DNA of 64,000 nt, from contig NZ_RKQL01000005.1 of NCBI RefSeq assembly GCF_003843835.1, forward strand, positions 1 through 64,000, written 5' to 3'. The notes under the pieces are model-generated. The model was not told the DNA's origin. It worked only from the letters and a program-made list of their open reading frames with translations, and did no database searches. Below, piece after piece: positions 49,489 to 57,839 of the stretch. The stretch is from Tibeticola sediminis (GTDB taxonomy: Bacteria; Pseudomonadota; Gammaproteobacteria; Burkholderiales; Burkholderiaceae_C). Positions within the stretch are counted from its first letter, which is position 1. The number at the start of each line of letters is the position of its first letter. The translations under genes were made by a program, and so were the position numbers.

Positions 49489-49556
49489 TTTTGAAGCAAA
49501 AATCGCCTGATGCCGGCGTGAATCAACGGCCTGTTGCTCTCAAATCAAGAGCGATT
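49489..49556 (+). repeat. Hairpin-ended 65-bp repeat, copy after dnaE
   Basis: It begins on the base after the dnaE stop: TTTTGAAGCAAAAATCGCC, then GATGCCGGCGTGAATCAACG, and ends TTGCTCTCAAATCAAGAGCG. Hairpin arms are GCTCT and AGAGC. It occupies most of the 104-bp gap to the convergent tolA end and could serve as a terminator although it lacks a long T-tract. Confidence 0.7.
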
Positions 49557-49592
49557 GCACGCCCGAAGCCCGTCCGGGCGGCCCCAAGGGCC

Positions 49593-50543
49593 TCAGTCCC
49601 TTGGCCGGAAGCTGATGATGAGGGCCGAGGGCACGCGGCCGTCGGTGTCGGCGGGCAGCCGCTCGGTTTTGTCGATGGCTTTGAGTACCGCCTCGTCCCA
49701 AGCCTTCACACCGCTCGATTTCACGAGCTTGCGCGAGAGGATGGTCCCGTCGGGCGCGGCGCGCACCTCCACCTCGGCGCTCGGGTTGCCCGGCGCGTCG
49801 TCGGTGAACACGATGTTGGGCCGGATCCGCGCGGCCACGCGACCCGCGTAGCTGCCCGAGGGGCCCGCGCTTTGGACGTCGCGCCCGGTGCTCGCGCGGC
49901 TGCCGCTGCTGCCCGCCAGGCCTTGCATCCGGCGGATGTTTTCCTGCCGCTGCGCTTCGAGCCGCTGCGCCTCTTCGCGCTGGGCCTTGGCGCGCGCGGC
50001 ATCCTCGGCGGCGCGTTGGGCGGCCTTCTGGGCCTCGAGCTGTTTTTTGCGCGCCGCTTCCTCAGCGGCCTTCTGCGCGGCTTCCTGCTTGCGGCGGGCG
50101 GCGTCTTCGGCGGCCTTGCGTTTCTCGGCCAGCGCCTTTTCACGCGCCGCCTGTTCGGCGCGTGCCCGCGCGGCTTCCTTTTCCCGTGCGGCTTGCAGCG
50201 CCTTCGCTTCGGCGGCACGGCGCTTTTCCAGCGCGATCTGGGCCTCGCGGGCGGCGAGGTCGGGAGGTGGCGCCGGTGGCGTGGGCGCGGGGGCAGGGCG
50301 TTCGGGTGCGGGGGTGGGGGCTGGCGCCGGGGCAGCAGCGGGTGGGGCGGCTTGCCGTGGCACGGCGGACCAAAGTTCGGCTTCGACCGCGGGCGTGTCG
50401 CTCTCGTGGCGCCAGTTCACGCCCCAGGTCAGCGCGGCGATCAACAGCCCATGGACGAGCAGCGCCAATGCGTAGGCGCGGCCGCGTCCGGGCTCGGGCG
50501 GCGGCATCAGTGCATCGGGTCGGGCGGCGAGGCTCGCAGACAT
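49593..50543 (-). CDS. tolA: Tol-Pal system protein TolA
   Basis: Envelope-spanning protein of the Tol-Pal system, 316 residues. One N-terminal membrane helix (YALALLVHGLLIAALTWGV, residues ~24-42) and a proline/alanine linker lead into a long Ala/Lys/Glu/Arg-rich helix (~95-205), a probable coiled coil. The C-terminal TonB/TolA-like domain contains SYAGRVAARIRPNIVFTDDA and ILSRKLVKSSGVKAWDEAVL. It is last in the tolQ-tolR-tolA order on this strand and works with TolQR in outer-membrane constriction. Confidence 0.93.
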   Translation of the reverse strand: MSASLAARPDALMPPPEPGRGRAYALALLVHGLLIAALTWGVNWRHESDTPAVEAELWSAVPRQAAPPAAAPAPAPTPAPERPAPAPTPPAPPPDLAAREAQIALEKRRAAEAKALQAAREKEAARARAEQAAREKALAEKRKAAEDAARRKQEAAQKAAEEAARKKQLEAQKAAQRAAEDAARAKAQREEAQRLEAQRQENIRRMQGLAGSSGSRASTGRDVQSAGPSGSYAGRVAARIRPNIVFTDDAPGNPSAEVEVRAAPDGTILSRKLVKSSGVKAWDEAVLKAIDKTERLPADTDGRVPSALIISFRPRD

Positions 50544-50565
50544 GGTCGAATCGGGCAGGGGAGCT

Positions 50566-50997
50566 TCAGGGGCTCAGTTGCACCGACAGCCCCACGCGTT
50601 GCACGCCCGCGCGCTGCAGCCGGTCCATCACCTTGACCACCGTCTCATAGCGCACGTTGCGGTCGGCGCTGATGACCACCGGGCTGTTCGCATCGTCCGC
50701 CTGGGCCGCGCGCACCGCAGCCACCAGGCCGTCGGGCGTCACGGTGCGGGCGTCGGCGCCGGCCTTGTCGCCCGCGCGCACCTGCAGGCTCTCGTCCTTG
50801 CCGATGAGCACCTGCACCACGCGGTCGGGCGTCTTGTTGGCCTTGCCGACGGAGGGCAGGTCGATGACGCTGGGGGCGATCAGCGGCGCCGTGACCATGA
50901 AGATGATGAGCAGCACCAGCATCACGTCGATGAAGGGCACCATGTTGATCTCGCTGATGGTGCGGCGGCCACGGCCGCGCGGGGCGACGGAGGGCAT
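50566..50997 (-). CDS. tolR: Tol-Pal system protein TolR (ExbD family)
   Basis: Component of the proton-driven TolQR motor, 143 residues. The single membrane helix carries the essential aspartate in INMVPFIDVMLVLLIIFMVT (residues ~17-36). The periplasmic domain has DRVVQVLIGKDESLQV and SADRNVRYETVVKVMDRLQ. Length and layout are standard. Confidence 0.95.
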   Translation of the reverse strand: MPSVAPRGRGRRTISEINMVPFIDVMLVLLIIFMVTAPLIAPSVIDLPSVGKANKTPDRVVQVLIGKDESLQVRAGDKAGADARTVTPDGLVAAVRAAQADDANSPVVISADRNVRYETVVKVMDRLQRAGVQRVGLSVQLSP

Positions 50998-51015
50998 GGG
51001 CTCGATCCTCGCGGG

Positions 51016-51714
51016 TCAGTGGACGGACGCAGCCGGCGCGCTCGCGCCCAGGCTGCGCTGCAGGATGTTCGAAAACTCTTCGATGAAGGTTTCCAGCCCG
51101 TTGGCCACGCGGTCGATGTCGTGCGCGAAGCGGTTGTAGGCCACCACCGCCGGAATCGCGGCGAACAGGCCGATCGCGGTAGCCACCAGCGCCTCGGCAA
51201 TGCCCGGCGCCACGGTGGCGAGCGTCACCTGCTGCAGCGCGGCGAGCCCCGTGAACGCGTGCATGATGCCCCAGACCGTGCCGAACAAGCCCACGTAGGG
51301 CGAAACCGAGCCCACCGACGCCAGGAAGGCCAGGTTGGCCTCGATCGCATCCATCTCGCGCTGGTAGCTCGCGCGCATGGCGCGGCGCGCGCCGTCGAGC
51401 AGCGTACCAGGGTCGCTGATGCGGCGCTCGCGCAGCTTTTGGAACTCCCGCATGCCGCTGGCGAAGATGCGCTCCATCGGCCCGGCCGTGCGGGCGTTGC
51501 GTGTCGCCGCGGCATACAGGTCGTTGAGGCTCGCGCCCGACCAGAACTCGCGCTCGAAACTCTCGTTGAGCGCGCGCACTTTCTTGAGCGCAAAGTGCTT
51601 GCGAAAGATCGCCGCCCAACTCGCCACCGACACCGCCAACAGCAGCGCCATGACCGCCTGCACGACGACGCTCGCGTGCAGCACCAGGTTGAGGATGGAA
51701 AGGTTGCTGTTCAT
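51016..51714 (-). CDS. tolQ: Tol-Pal system protein TolQ
   Basis: Proton-channel subunit of the Tol-Pal motor, 232 residues, with three membrane helices. Helix 1 is near residues 10-35 (LVLHASVVVQAVMALLLAVS). Helices 2-3 lie in the conserved block SVSPYVGLFGTVWGIMHAFT and TAIGLFAAIPAVVAYNRFAH. The start at 51714 overlaps the ybgC stop by 4 bp. Confidence 0.95.
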   Translation of the reverse strand: MNSNLSILNLVLHASVVVQAVMALLLAVSVASWAAIFRKHFALKKVRALNESFEREFWSGASLNDLYAAATRNARTAGPMERIFASGMREFQKLRERRISDPGTLLDGARRAMRASYQREMDAIEANLAFLASVGSVSPYVGLFGTVWGIMHAFTGLAALQQVTLATVAPGIAEALVATAIGLFAAIPAVVAYNRFAHDIDRVANGLETFIEEFSNILQRSLGASAPAASVH

Positions 51715-52163
51715 GCTCGAAGGGTTTCCAGGAGGGAGGTCGGAAGCCGCAGCGGTTTGAGCGTTTGGGCATCGACCCAGCCCACGCGCACCGTCGCGGC
51801 ACTGCACAGCGCGGTCGCGCCGCCGGCCGCCTGCCGCAGCGCCCGTTGCTCCAGCGTCAGGGAGGCACGGCCCGCCTCGATGAGCCGAACCGATACCTGT
51901 AAGCAGTCGTCGAGCCGCGCGGCCCGCTCGAAGCGCACGCGAAGATCGCTCACGACGAACTGAGCGCGCAGCGTCTCGCGCAGCGCCTGCTGGTGGATGC
52001 CGCGCGCACGCAGCCACTCGGTGCGTGCGCGCTCGAAAAACTTGAGGTAGTTCGCATAAAAGACGATGCCACCGGCGTCCGTGTCTTCCCAATAGATGCG
52101 CACCGGCCAGAAAAATTCCGTGGCCTCGCCCGACCGGCTTGGGCGCGGTTCCTCGACGCTCAC
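51711..52163 (-). CDS. ybgC: Tol-Pal-associated acyl-CoA thioesterase
   Basis: Hotdog thioesterase of the YbgC family, 150 residues. The active-site motif VRIYWEDTDAGGIVFYANYL, with its aspartate, is followed by FFERARTEWLRARG. It is the conserved first gene of tol operons. The GTG start (52163) overlaps the aminotransferase stop, and its own stop overlaps the tolQ start, so the block from nusB to tolA is tightly coupled. Confidence 0.93.
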   Translation of the reverse strand: MSVEEPRPSRSGEATEFFWPVRIYWEDTDAGGIVFYANYLKFFERARTEWLRARGIHQQALRETLRAQFVVSDLRVRFERAARLDDCLQVSVRLIEAGRASLTLEQRALRQAAGGATALCSAATVRVGWVDAQTLKPLRLPTSLLETLRA

Positions 52164-53353
52164 CGCAGCACCCCTTCCAGCCGCTCGATGGCCGCGCGCA
52201 GCTGCTCCATCGATGCGGCGGTCGAAAAACGCACGAAGCGCGCGGTATCGGCGTCGCCAAAGTCGCGCCCGGGCGTCACGGCCACATGCGCAGCGCGCAT
52301 CAGCGCAAAGCTCAGGTCCCAACTGCCTTGCACGCCCAGCCGCTGCGCCGCCGCGCTGCCGTCGGCCCAGGCATAAAACGCGCCATCGGGCATCACCGGC
52401 ACCGAGAAACCCAGGCGCTCGAGCGCGGGCACGAAATAGTCGCGCCGCGCGCGAAACGCGGCTCGCCGCTGCTCGTATTCGGCCAGGCTTTCGGGCTCGA
52501 AGCACGCCAGTGCCGCGTGCTGCGCGACCGCATTGGCACAGATGAACAGGTTTTGCGCCAGCCGCTCCACCACCGGCACGAGGGCTTCGGGCAACACCAG
52601 CCAGCCGAGGCGCCAGCCGGTCATGTTGAAGTATTTCGAAAAGCTGTTGATGCTGATCACGTCCTCGCCCAAGGCCAGCGCGCTCTGGCCGAAACGCGCA
52701 TCAAAACTCAGGCCAAGGTAGATCTCGTCGACCAGCGTGATGCCGCTGCGCGCGCGCACCACGTCCACGATGCGCCGCAGTTCTTCGGGGTCGATCGACG
52801 TGCCCGTCGGGTTCGAGGGCGAAGCCAGCAGCACGCCGCGCGTGGCCGGGCCCCAGTGCGCCTCGACCTGCGCGGCGCTCAGCTGGAACCGCTCGGCCAC
52901 GCCGCTGGGAATCAAGCGCGCCGTGCCCTCGGCGGCGCTCACGAAATGGCGGTTGCAGGGGTAGCTCGGGTCGGGCATGAGGATTTCATCGCCCGCATCG
53001 ACCAGCGCCAGACAGGCCAGTTGCAAGGCGGCCGATGCGCCCGCCGTGACCACGATGCGCCGCGCCGGCACGTCGAGCCCGAAGCGCTCGGCATACCAGC
53101 CACTGATGCGCTCGCGCAGCGCATCGAGCCCCAGTGCCGGGGTGTATTGCGTGCGCCCCTCGCGAATGGCGCGCGCCGCGGCTTCCTGCACCAACGGCGG
53201 CGCGGTGAAGTCGGGTTCGCCGATGTTGAGGAAGATCATCGGCTGCGCGTGCGCCGTGGCCTCACGGGCGATTTCGCTCGCGGCCTTGGCGACTTCCATC
53301 ACATAAAACGGCGCGATGCGCTCGGCGCGCCGGGCGATGCGCTGCGGGCTCAT
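52160..53353 (-). CDS. Class I/II PLP-dependent aminotransferase
   Basis: Aminotransferase of 397 residues. Seen: FLNIGEPDFTAPPLVQEAA, TAGASAALQLACLALVDAGD, SPSNPTGTSIDPEELRRI, the PLP lysine in INSFSKYFNMTGWRLGWLVL, and the C-terminal arginine in ARFVRFSTA. The subgroup resembles alanine/aspartate-type aminotransferases commonly found next to nusB in Burkholderiales. The amino-acid specificity is not readable. Confidence 0.9.
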   Translation of the reverse strand: MSPQRIARRAERIAPFYVMEVAKAASEIAREATAHAQPMIFLNIGEPDFTAPPLVQEAAARAIREGRTQYTPALGLDALRERISGWYAERFGLDVPARRIVVTAGASAALQLACLALVDAGDEILMPDPSYPCNRHFVSAAEGTARLIPSGVAERFQLSAAQVEAHWGPATRGVLLASPSNPTGTSIDPEELRRIVDVVRARSGITLVDEIYLGLSFDARFGQSALALGEDVISINSFSKYFNMTGWRLGWLVLPEALVPVVERLAQNLFICANAVAQHAALACFEPESLAEYEQRRAAFRARRDYFVPALERLGFSVPVMPDGAFYAWADGSAAAQRLGVQGSWDLSFALMRAAHVAVTPGRDFGDADTARFVRFSTAASMEQLRAAIERLEGVLR

Positions 53354-53364
53354 CGGGCTCGCGT

Positions 53365-53907
53365 TCACTCGGGCGCGCCGGGTGGCCGGCGCTGGCCGCG
53401 CGGGTCGGAAGCCACTTCGGCTGGGCGCAGCTTGGGCGCGAGGCTGCCCAGCACGCCGTTGACATACTTGTGCCCGTCGGTGCCTCCAAACGACTTGGCC
53501 AGCTCCACGCATTCGTTGATGATGACCCGCCAGGGCACGTCGGGCGCATGCAGCAGCTCCCACACGCCGATCCACATCACCGCATGCTCGATGGGCGAGA
53601 GCTCGCTGAGCTTGCGGTCGAGCACCGGCTCGATCTGCGCGTCGAGCGCGTCGGCCTCTTCGATGCAGCCGTGCAGCAGCGCGTCGTAGTGCGCCGAGTC
53701 TGCCTTGTGGAATCCCGACAGGTCGCGCGTGAAGCGGTCGATGTCGGCGGCGGGATTGCGTCCCACCAGGTGCTGATAGAGCGCCTGCAGCGCGAACTCG
53801 CGCGCGCGGCTGCGGGCGGCCTTCGCGGCAGCCTTGCGCGCGCCGGCGTGGGCGCTGCGGCCGGCATTCGCGCCGGGCTTCGGCTCGGGGCTCAGGGCGT
53901 CACTCAT
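53365..53907 (-). CDS. nusB: Transcription antitermination factor NusB
   Basis: RNA-binding antitermination factor, 180 residues, that pairs with NusE at boxA during rRNA transcription. Core motifs are [17 protein letters not shown] near residue 33, [20 protein letters not shown], and [28 protein letters not shown] basic N-terminal tail (~30 residues, [12 protein letters not shown]) and a C-terminal tail are longer than in enteric NusB. The start overlaps the ribH stop, the conserved ribH-nusB order. Confidence 0.94.
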   Translation of the reverse strand: MSDALSPEPKPGANAGRSAHAGARKAAAKAARSRAREFALQALYQHLVGRNPAADIDRFTRDLSGFHKADSAHYDALLHGCIEEADALDAQIEPVLDRKLSELSPIEHAVMWIGVWELLHAPDVPWRVIINECVELAKSFGGTDGHKYVNGVLGSLAPKLRPAEVASDPRGQRRPPGAPE

Positions 53908-54368
53908 GCCAGCCGCTCCAGCAGTCGGGCCATCTCCACCGCCACGCGCGCAGCGTCGCGGCCCTTTTCGGTTTGCCGGGCCTCGGCCTGCGCCAGGTTT
54001 TCGGTGGTCAGGATGGCGTTGGCAATCGGGATTTGGTAGTCGAGGGCCACGCGGCTCACGCCGGCCCCGGACTCGTTGGCCACCAGCTCGAAGTGATAGG
54101 TTTCGCCGCGAATGATGCAGCCCAGCGCGATCAGCGCGTCGTAACGATCGCGCTCGGCCAGGGCTTGCAGCGCCAGCGGCACTTCGAGGGCGCCCGGCAC
54201 CTGCACGAGGTCGATGTCCTCGGGAGCAACGCCCAGCGCGATGAGCTCGCTGCGGCACGCCTGCGCGAGCGCTTCGGTGATGCTGGCGTTGAATCGCGCC
54301 TGCACGATGCCGATCGTCAGACCGCGCCCATCGAGCGTGCCGCTGTCGCCTTTTTCTGCTTCAAACAT
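53904..54368 (-). CDS. ribH: 6,7-Dimethyl-8-ribityllumazine synthase
   Basis: Penultimate enzyme of riboflavin synthesis, 154 residues. Seen: [40 protein letters not shown], and [20 protein letters not shown] with the catalytic histidine. I chose ATG 54368 (MFEAEKG) because AAGGAC precedes it at good spacing and it gives the usual N-terminus. ATG 54380, which overlaps the ribBX stop, is the alternative. Confidence 0.94.
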   Translation of the reverse strand: MFEAEKGDSGTLDGRGLTIGIVQARFNASITEALAQACRSELIALGVAPEDIDLVQVPGALEVPLALQALAERDRYDALIALGCIIRGETYHFELVANESGAGVSRVALDYQIPIANAILTTENLAQAEARQTEKGRDAARVAVEMARLLERLA

Positions 54369-54376
54369 AAAGTCCT

Positions 54377-55516
54377 TCATTCCTTCGGGATGTAGCCCGT
54401 GATTTCCAGGCCGTAGCCCGTCATGCTGGGCATGCGCCGCGGCGCGCCCATGAGTTTCATGCGGTGCACGCCGCAGTGGCGCAGAATCTGCGCGCCGATG
54501 CCGTAGGTGCGCAAATCCATGCGGCCGCGCTCGGGCGCGTGCGCGGGGCGTGCGCGGCCCTCGAACTGCGCGAGCAGCTGCTCGGCGCTCTCGCCGCAGT
54601 TGAGCAGCACGGCCACGCCGCGCCCTTGCGCCTCCAGGTAGGCCAGGCTCGCGTCCAGGCTCCAGGAGTGCAGGCCACGGCCGCACTCGAGCACATCGAG
54701 CACCGACAGCGGCTCATGCACCCGCACCGCCACCTCGGTCTCGGGCGACCACTCGCCCTTGACGAGCGCCAGGTGCACCGACTGGCTTGGCGTGTCGCGA
54801 AACGCATGCGCCATGAAGTCGCCCCAGGGCGTGCGCAGGGGGCGCGACGCGATGGGCTGCACCAGCGACTCGGTGCGGCTGCGGTACTCGATCAGGTCGG
54901 CAATGGTGCCAATCTTGAGGCCGTGCTGCGCGGCAAAGCGCTGCAGATCGGGCAGGCGCGCCATGGTGCCGTCGTCGTTCATGATCTCGCAGATCACCGC
55001 CGCGGGCGTGCAGCCGGCCATGGCCGCGAGGTCGCAGCCCGCCTCGGTGTGGCCGGCGCGCATGAGCACGCCACCGTCCACCGCTTGCAGTGGGAACACA
55101 TGACCCGGCTGCACCAGGTCCTCGGGGCGGGTGTCGCGACCGACGGCGACCTGGATGGTGCGGGCACGGTCAGCGGCGGAAATGCCGGTGGTTACGCCCT
55201 CGGCCGCCTCGATCGACACCGTGAACGCCGTGCTGTAGACGGTGCCGTTGCGCGCGGCCATCGGCGGCAGCTTCAGGTATTCGCAGCGCTCGCGCGTGAG
55301 CGTGAGGCAGATCAACCCGCGGCCGAAGCGCGCCATGAAGTTGATCGCCTCGGGCGTCACATGGTCGGCGGCGAGCACCAGGTCGCCCTCGTTCTCGCGG
55401 TCTTCCTCGTCGACGAGGATCACCATGCGGCCCGCGCGCAGTTCGGCGACGATGTCCTCGACCGGCGAGATGCCCACCGTGGGCTCGGTAGGGGCGGTGT
55501 TGGATGCGGTGTTCAT
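54377..55516 (-). CDS. ribB: 3,4-Dihydroxy-2-butanone-4-phosphate synthase with degenerate GTP cyclohydrolase II domain (RibBX)
   Basis: Bifunctional-looking protein of 379 residues. The N-terminal RibB domain (~1-215) is intact: [32 protein letters not shown] and [16 protein letters not shown]. The C-terminal domain aligns with GTP cyclohydrolase II ([20 protein letters not shown]) but lacks the zinc cysteines: where CLTGD...C-x-C is expected it reads [18 protein letters not shown]. It can therefore supply dihydroxybutanone phosphate but not the GTP step, and a separate ribA is expected elsewhere. Its ends overlap ribE and ribH. Confidence 0.92.
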   Translation of the reverse strand: MNTASNTAPTEPTVGISPVEDIVAELRAGRMVILVDEEDRENEGDLVLAADHVTPEAINFMARFGRGLICLTLTRERCEYLKLPPMAARNGTVYSTAFTVSIEAAEGVTTGISAADRARTIQVAVGRDTRPEDLVQPGHVFPLQAVDGGVLMRAGHTEAGCDLAAMAGCTPAAVICEIMNDDGTMARLPDLQRFAAQHGLKIGTIADLIEYRSRTESLVQPIASRPLRTPWGDFMAHAFRDTPSQSVHLALVKGEWSPETEVAVRVHEPLSVLDVLECGRGLHSWSLDASLAYLEAQGRGVAVLLNCGESAEQLLAQFEGRARPAHAPERGRMDLRTYGIGAQILRHCGVHRMKLMGAPRRMPSMTGYGLEITGYIPKE

Positions 55517-56175
55517 GCGGCGGTCTCGGGAGGGGAGGAGGGTGTGGGCCGGGCGGCGGCATCGACGCTCAGCATGCGCTCCACATAGCGCGCGATCAGG
55601 TCGATTTCGAGATTCACCGCGTCGCCCGGGCGCAGACCGCCCAGCGCCGTGTGTTCCACGGTGTGCGGAATGAGGTTGATGTCCACGCGGCAGTCGTCGG
55701 CGGTGTCGGTCACGCGGTTGACGGTGAGGCTCACGCCGTTGACGGTGATCGAGCCCTTGTAGGCCAGGTATTTCGCCAGCGCGCGCGGCGCGGCGATTTC
55801 GAAACGCCAGCTCTCGCCCACGGGCTCGAGGCGCAGCACGCGGCCGATGCCGTCCACATGGCCCGAGACGATGTGGCCGCCGAGCCGGTCGGCCGCGCGC
55901 AAGGCCTTTTCGAGGTTGACCGCGCCGGGCCGCTGCAGGCCCGCGGTGCGCGCGAGCGACTCGGCCGAGACATCGACGGTGAACGTGCCGGCCGCCGCAT
56001 CGAGGGTGGTTACGGTCATGCAGGCGCCGTTGATGGCGATGCTGTCGCCCAAGCCCACGTCGTCGAGATAGGCCGGTGGCGCTACGACGCTCAGCCGCAC
56101 GCCGTGCTCGGGGCCTGTGCCGAGCGCTTGGACGTCGGCAATGCGGCCGACGCCGGTGATGATTCCAGTGAACAT
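55513..56175 (-). CDS. ribE: Riboflavin synthase alpha chain
   Basis: Dismutates two lumazines to riboflavin. 220 residues made of two repeated lumazine-binding beta-barrel domains (~1-95 and ~96-200), starting [36 protein letters not shown] and [18 protein letters not shown] are the paired binding loops, and [16 protein letters not shown] joins the halves. It overlaps ribBX by 4 bp. I found no FMN riboswitch in the 70-bp spacer before it. Confidence 0.95.
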   Translation of the reverse strand: MFTGIITGVGRIADVQALGTGPEHGVRLSVVAPPAYLDDVGLGDSIAINGACMTVTTLDAAAGTFTVDVSAESLARTAGLQRPGAVNLEKALRAADRLGGHIVSGHVDGIGRVLRLEPVGESWRFEIAAPRALAKYLAYKGSITVNGVSLTVNRVTDTADDCRVDINLIPHTVEHTALGGLRPGDAVNLEIDLIARYVERMLSVDAAARPTPSSPPETAA

Positions 56176-56245
56176 CGCGCTATTTTCGCAGGGAATGCCG
56201 CGCACCCTTGCGACGCGCCCAGGGGTGGCCGCTCGGCGCGATGGG

Positions 56246-57358
56246 TCAGAAACGCTCGCGCCCCGCGACGTCGGCGCGCAGCCGCAGGTCGGGGCCGACC
56301 GGCGTGGCCTCGTGCCAGACGAGGGCCGGCGCCTCGTCCAGCGCCGCATACGGCCCCAAAGCCGCCATGCCGCGCCCCGCGCCCAGCAGCCGCGGCGCCA
56401 GATACAGCAGCAATTCGTCGGCCAGCCCGGCGGCGAGCAGGGCGCCGTTGAGCGTTTCGCCGGCTTCCACATGCACCTCGTTGACCTCACGGCGCGCCAA
56501 TTCGGCCGCGACCGCATCGAGCACGAGGCGCCCATCCGGCGCAGCCGGCGCGGAGATGACCTCGGCCCCGCGCGCCTCGAGCGCCGCGCGCCGCACCGCA
56601 TCGGTGCTCGCGGTGAAGATCCAGACCTTGTGCGGCACGTCGAACAAGCGCGCGGCGGGTGGCGTTCGCAGGTGGCTGTCGAGCACCACCGCATGCGGCT
56701 GGCGTGGCGCATCCACGCCACGGGCGTCGAGCCGCGGATCGTCGGCAAGCACGGTGCCCACGCCGGTGAGCACGGCGCAGGCGCGCGCACGCCAGCGGTG
56801 GCCGTCCTGCCGCGCCTCGGGCGATGTGATCCACTGACTCACCCCATTGGGCAGCGCCGTGCGCCCGTCGGCCGAGGCCGCAATCTTGAGCCGCACCCAG
56901 GGCCGGCCACGCTCCATGCGGCTGAAAAAACCGATGTTGAGCGCGCGCGCCGCCCGCGCCAGCGGGTCGTCCGCAGGCAGCACGTCCACCTGCACGCCGG
57001 CGGCGCGCAGCCGGGCGATGCCGGCGCCGGCCACGCGCGGATTCGGGTCGATGTTCGTCACCACCACCCGCCCCACACCAGCCGCAACGAGCGCATCGCA
57101 ACACGGCGGCGTGCGGCCATGGTGCGCACAGGGTTCGAGCGTGACCCACACAGTGGCGCCGCGCACATCGTGCCCGCGAGCAGCCGCATCCCGCAGCGCC
57201 ATGACTTCCGCGTGCGGCCCGCCCACGGCCTGTGTGTGGCCCTCACCCAGCACGGCGCCGTCCGCACCGGTGATGACACAGCCCACGCGCGGATTCGGTG
57301 GCGTTAGAAACAGCGCGTGCTCGGCCAGGGCGAGCGCGCGGTGGAGGGGGCTATGCAT
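56246..57358 (-). CDS. ribD: Bifunctional riboflavin biosynthesis deaminase/reductase RibD
   Basis: Deaminates and then reduces the pyrimidine intermediate of riboflavin synthesis. 370 residues. The N-terminal zinc deaminase domain (~1-145) has GGPHAEVMAL and VTLEPCAHHGRTPPCCDAL. The C-terminal DHFR-like reductase domain (~150-370) has RPWVRLKIAASADGRTALPN and EVHVEAGETLNGALLAAGLADE. The start MHSPLHRAL at 57358. It is first of the rib genes on this strand. Confidence 0.94.
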   Translation of the reverse strand: MHSPLHRALALAEHALFLTPPNPRVGCVITGADGAVLGEGHTQAVGGPHAEVMALRDAAARGHDVRGATVWVTLEPCAHHGRTPPCCDALVAAGVGRVVVTNIDPNPRVAGAGIARLRAAGVQVDVLPADDPLARAARALNIGFFSRMERGRPWVRLKIAASADGRTALPNGVSQWITSPEARQDGHRWRARACAVLTGVGTVLADDPRLDARGVDAPRQPHAVVLDSHLRTPPAARLFDVPHKVWIFTASTDAVRRAALEARGAEVISAPAAPDGRLVLDAVAAELARREVNEVHVEAGETLNGALLAAGLADELLLYLAPRLLGAGRGMAALGPYAALDEAPALVWHEATPVGPDLRLRADVAGRERF

Positions 57359-57416
57359 GCACGGAAGCCGAATACCCGTTGCTCGATTGCGCCTGCGCGG
57401 GCCTTGTGTTGCCCGG

Positions 57417-57836
57417 TCAGCGCCAGCAATTGGCCACGCTGTCGGTGCCAGAAACGGTTTTGGTGCCGGCCTGATCCAGGCTGAGCGTGCCGCACTTGGT
57501 GTCGGCCGCCTGCGCGCCGCTGGGGGTTGCCTTGATTTTGAACGTGGTGTCCGTCGGCTGCCCGGTGTCGAAGGCAAACGTGTAGCGGCTGGCAAGGTCG
57601 TTGCGGCATGTCGGGTTGGGCAGGGTGGCGCCAGTGTATTTGAGCGTGGTGGTGTAGTAGCGCTCCATTTGCTGTGCCATTTCGCCCAGGCAGGCCGCCG
57701 CTGCCGCGCGGTGGGTGCGCAGCACATGGTTCTGATAAGACGGATACACGATGGCCGCAAGGATGCCGACGATGGCAACGACGACCATCAGCTCGATGAG
57801 GGTGAAGCCGTCTACGCGGCGATACGGGTGATGCAT
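57417..57836 (-). CDS. pilE: Type IV pilin-like protein (PilE type minor pilin)
   Basis: Prepilin of 139 residues. A short basic leader precedes the cleavage site in DGFTLIELMVVVAIVGILAA (residues ~9-28), then YPSYQNHVLRTHRAAAAACL as in PilE minor pilins. Two C-terminal cysteines (TKCGTLS, ANCWR) and one at TCRND could form the usual disulfide loop. It is the last gene of the fimT-pilV-pilW-pilX-pilY1-pilE operon, 3 bp after pilY1. Confidence 0.9.
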   Translation of the reverse strand: MHHPYRRVDGFTLIELMVVVAIVGILAAIVYPSYQNHVLRTHRAAAAACLGEMAQQMERYYTTTLKYTGATLPNPTCRNDLASRYTFAFDTGQPTDTTFKIKATPSGAQAADTKCGTLSLDQAGTKTVSGTDSVANCWR

Positions 57837-57839
57837 GGG

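Noticed and set aside
56176-56245. FMN riboswitch upstream of the riboflavin genes
   Set aside because: The spacer is only 70 bp and lacks the conserved AGGGGC / CCGAC-type blocks. The spacers inside the operon are overlaps.
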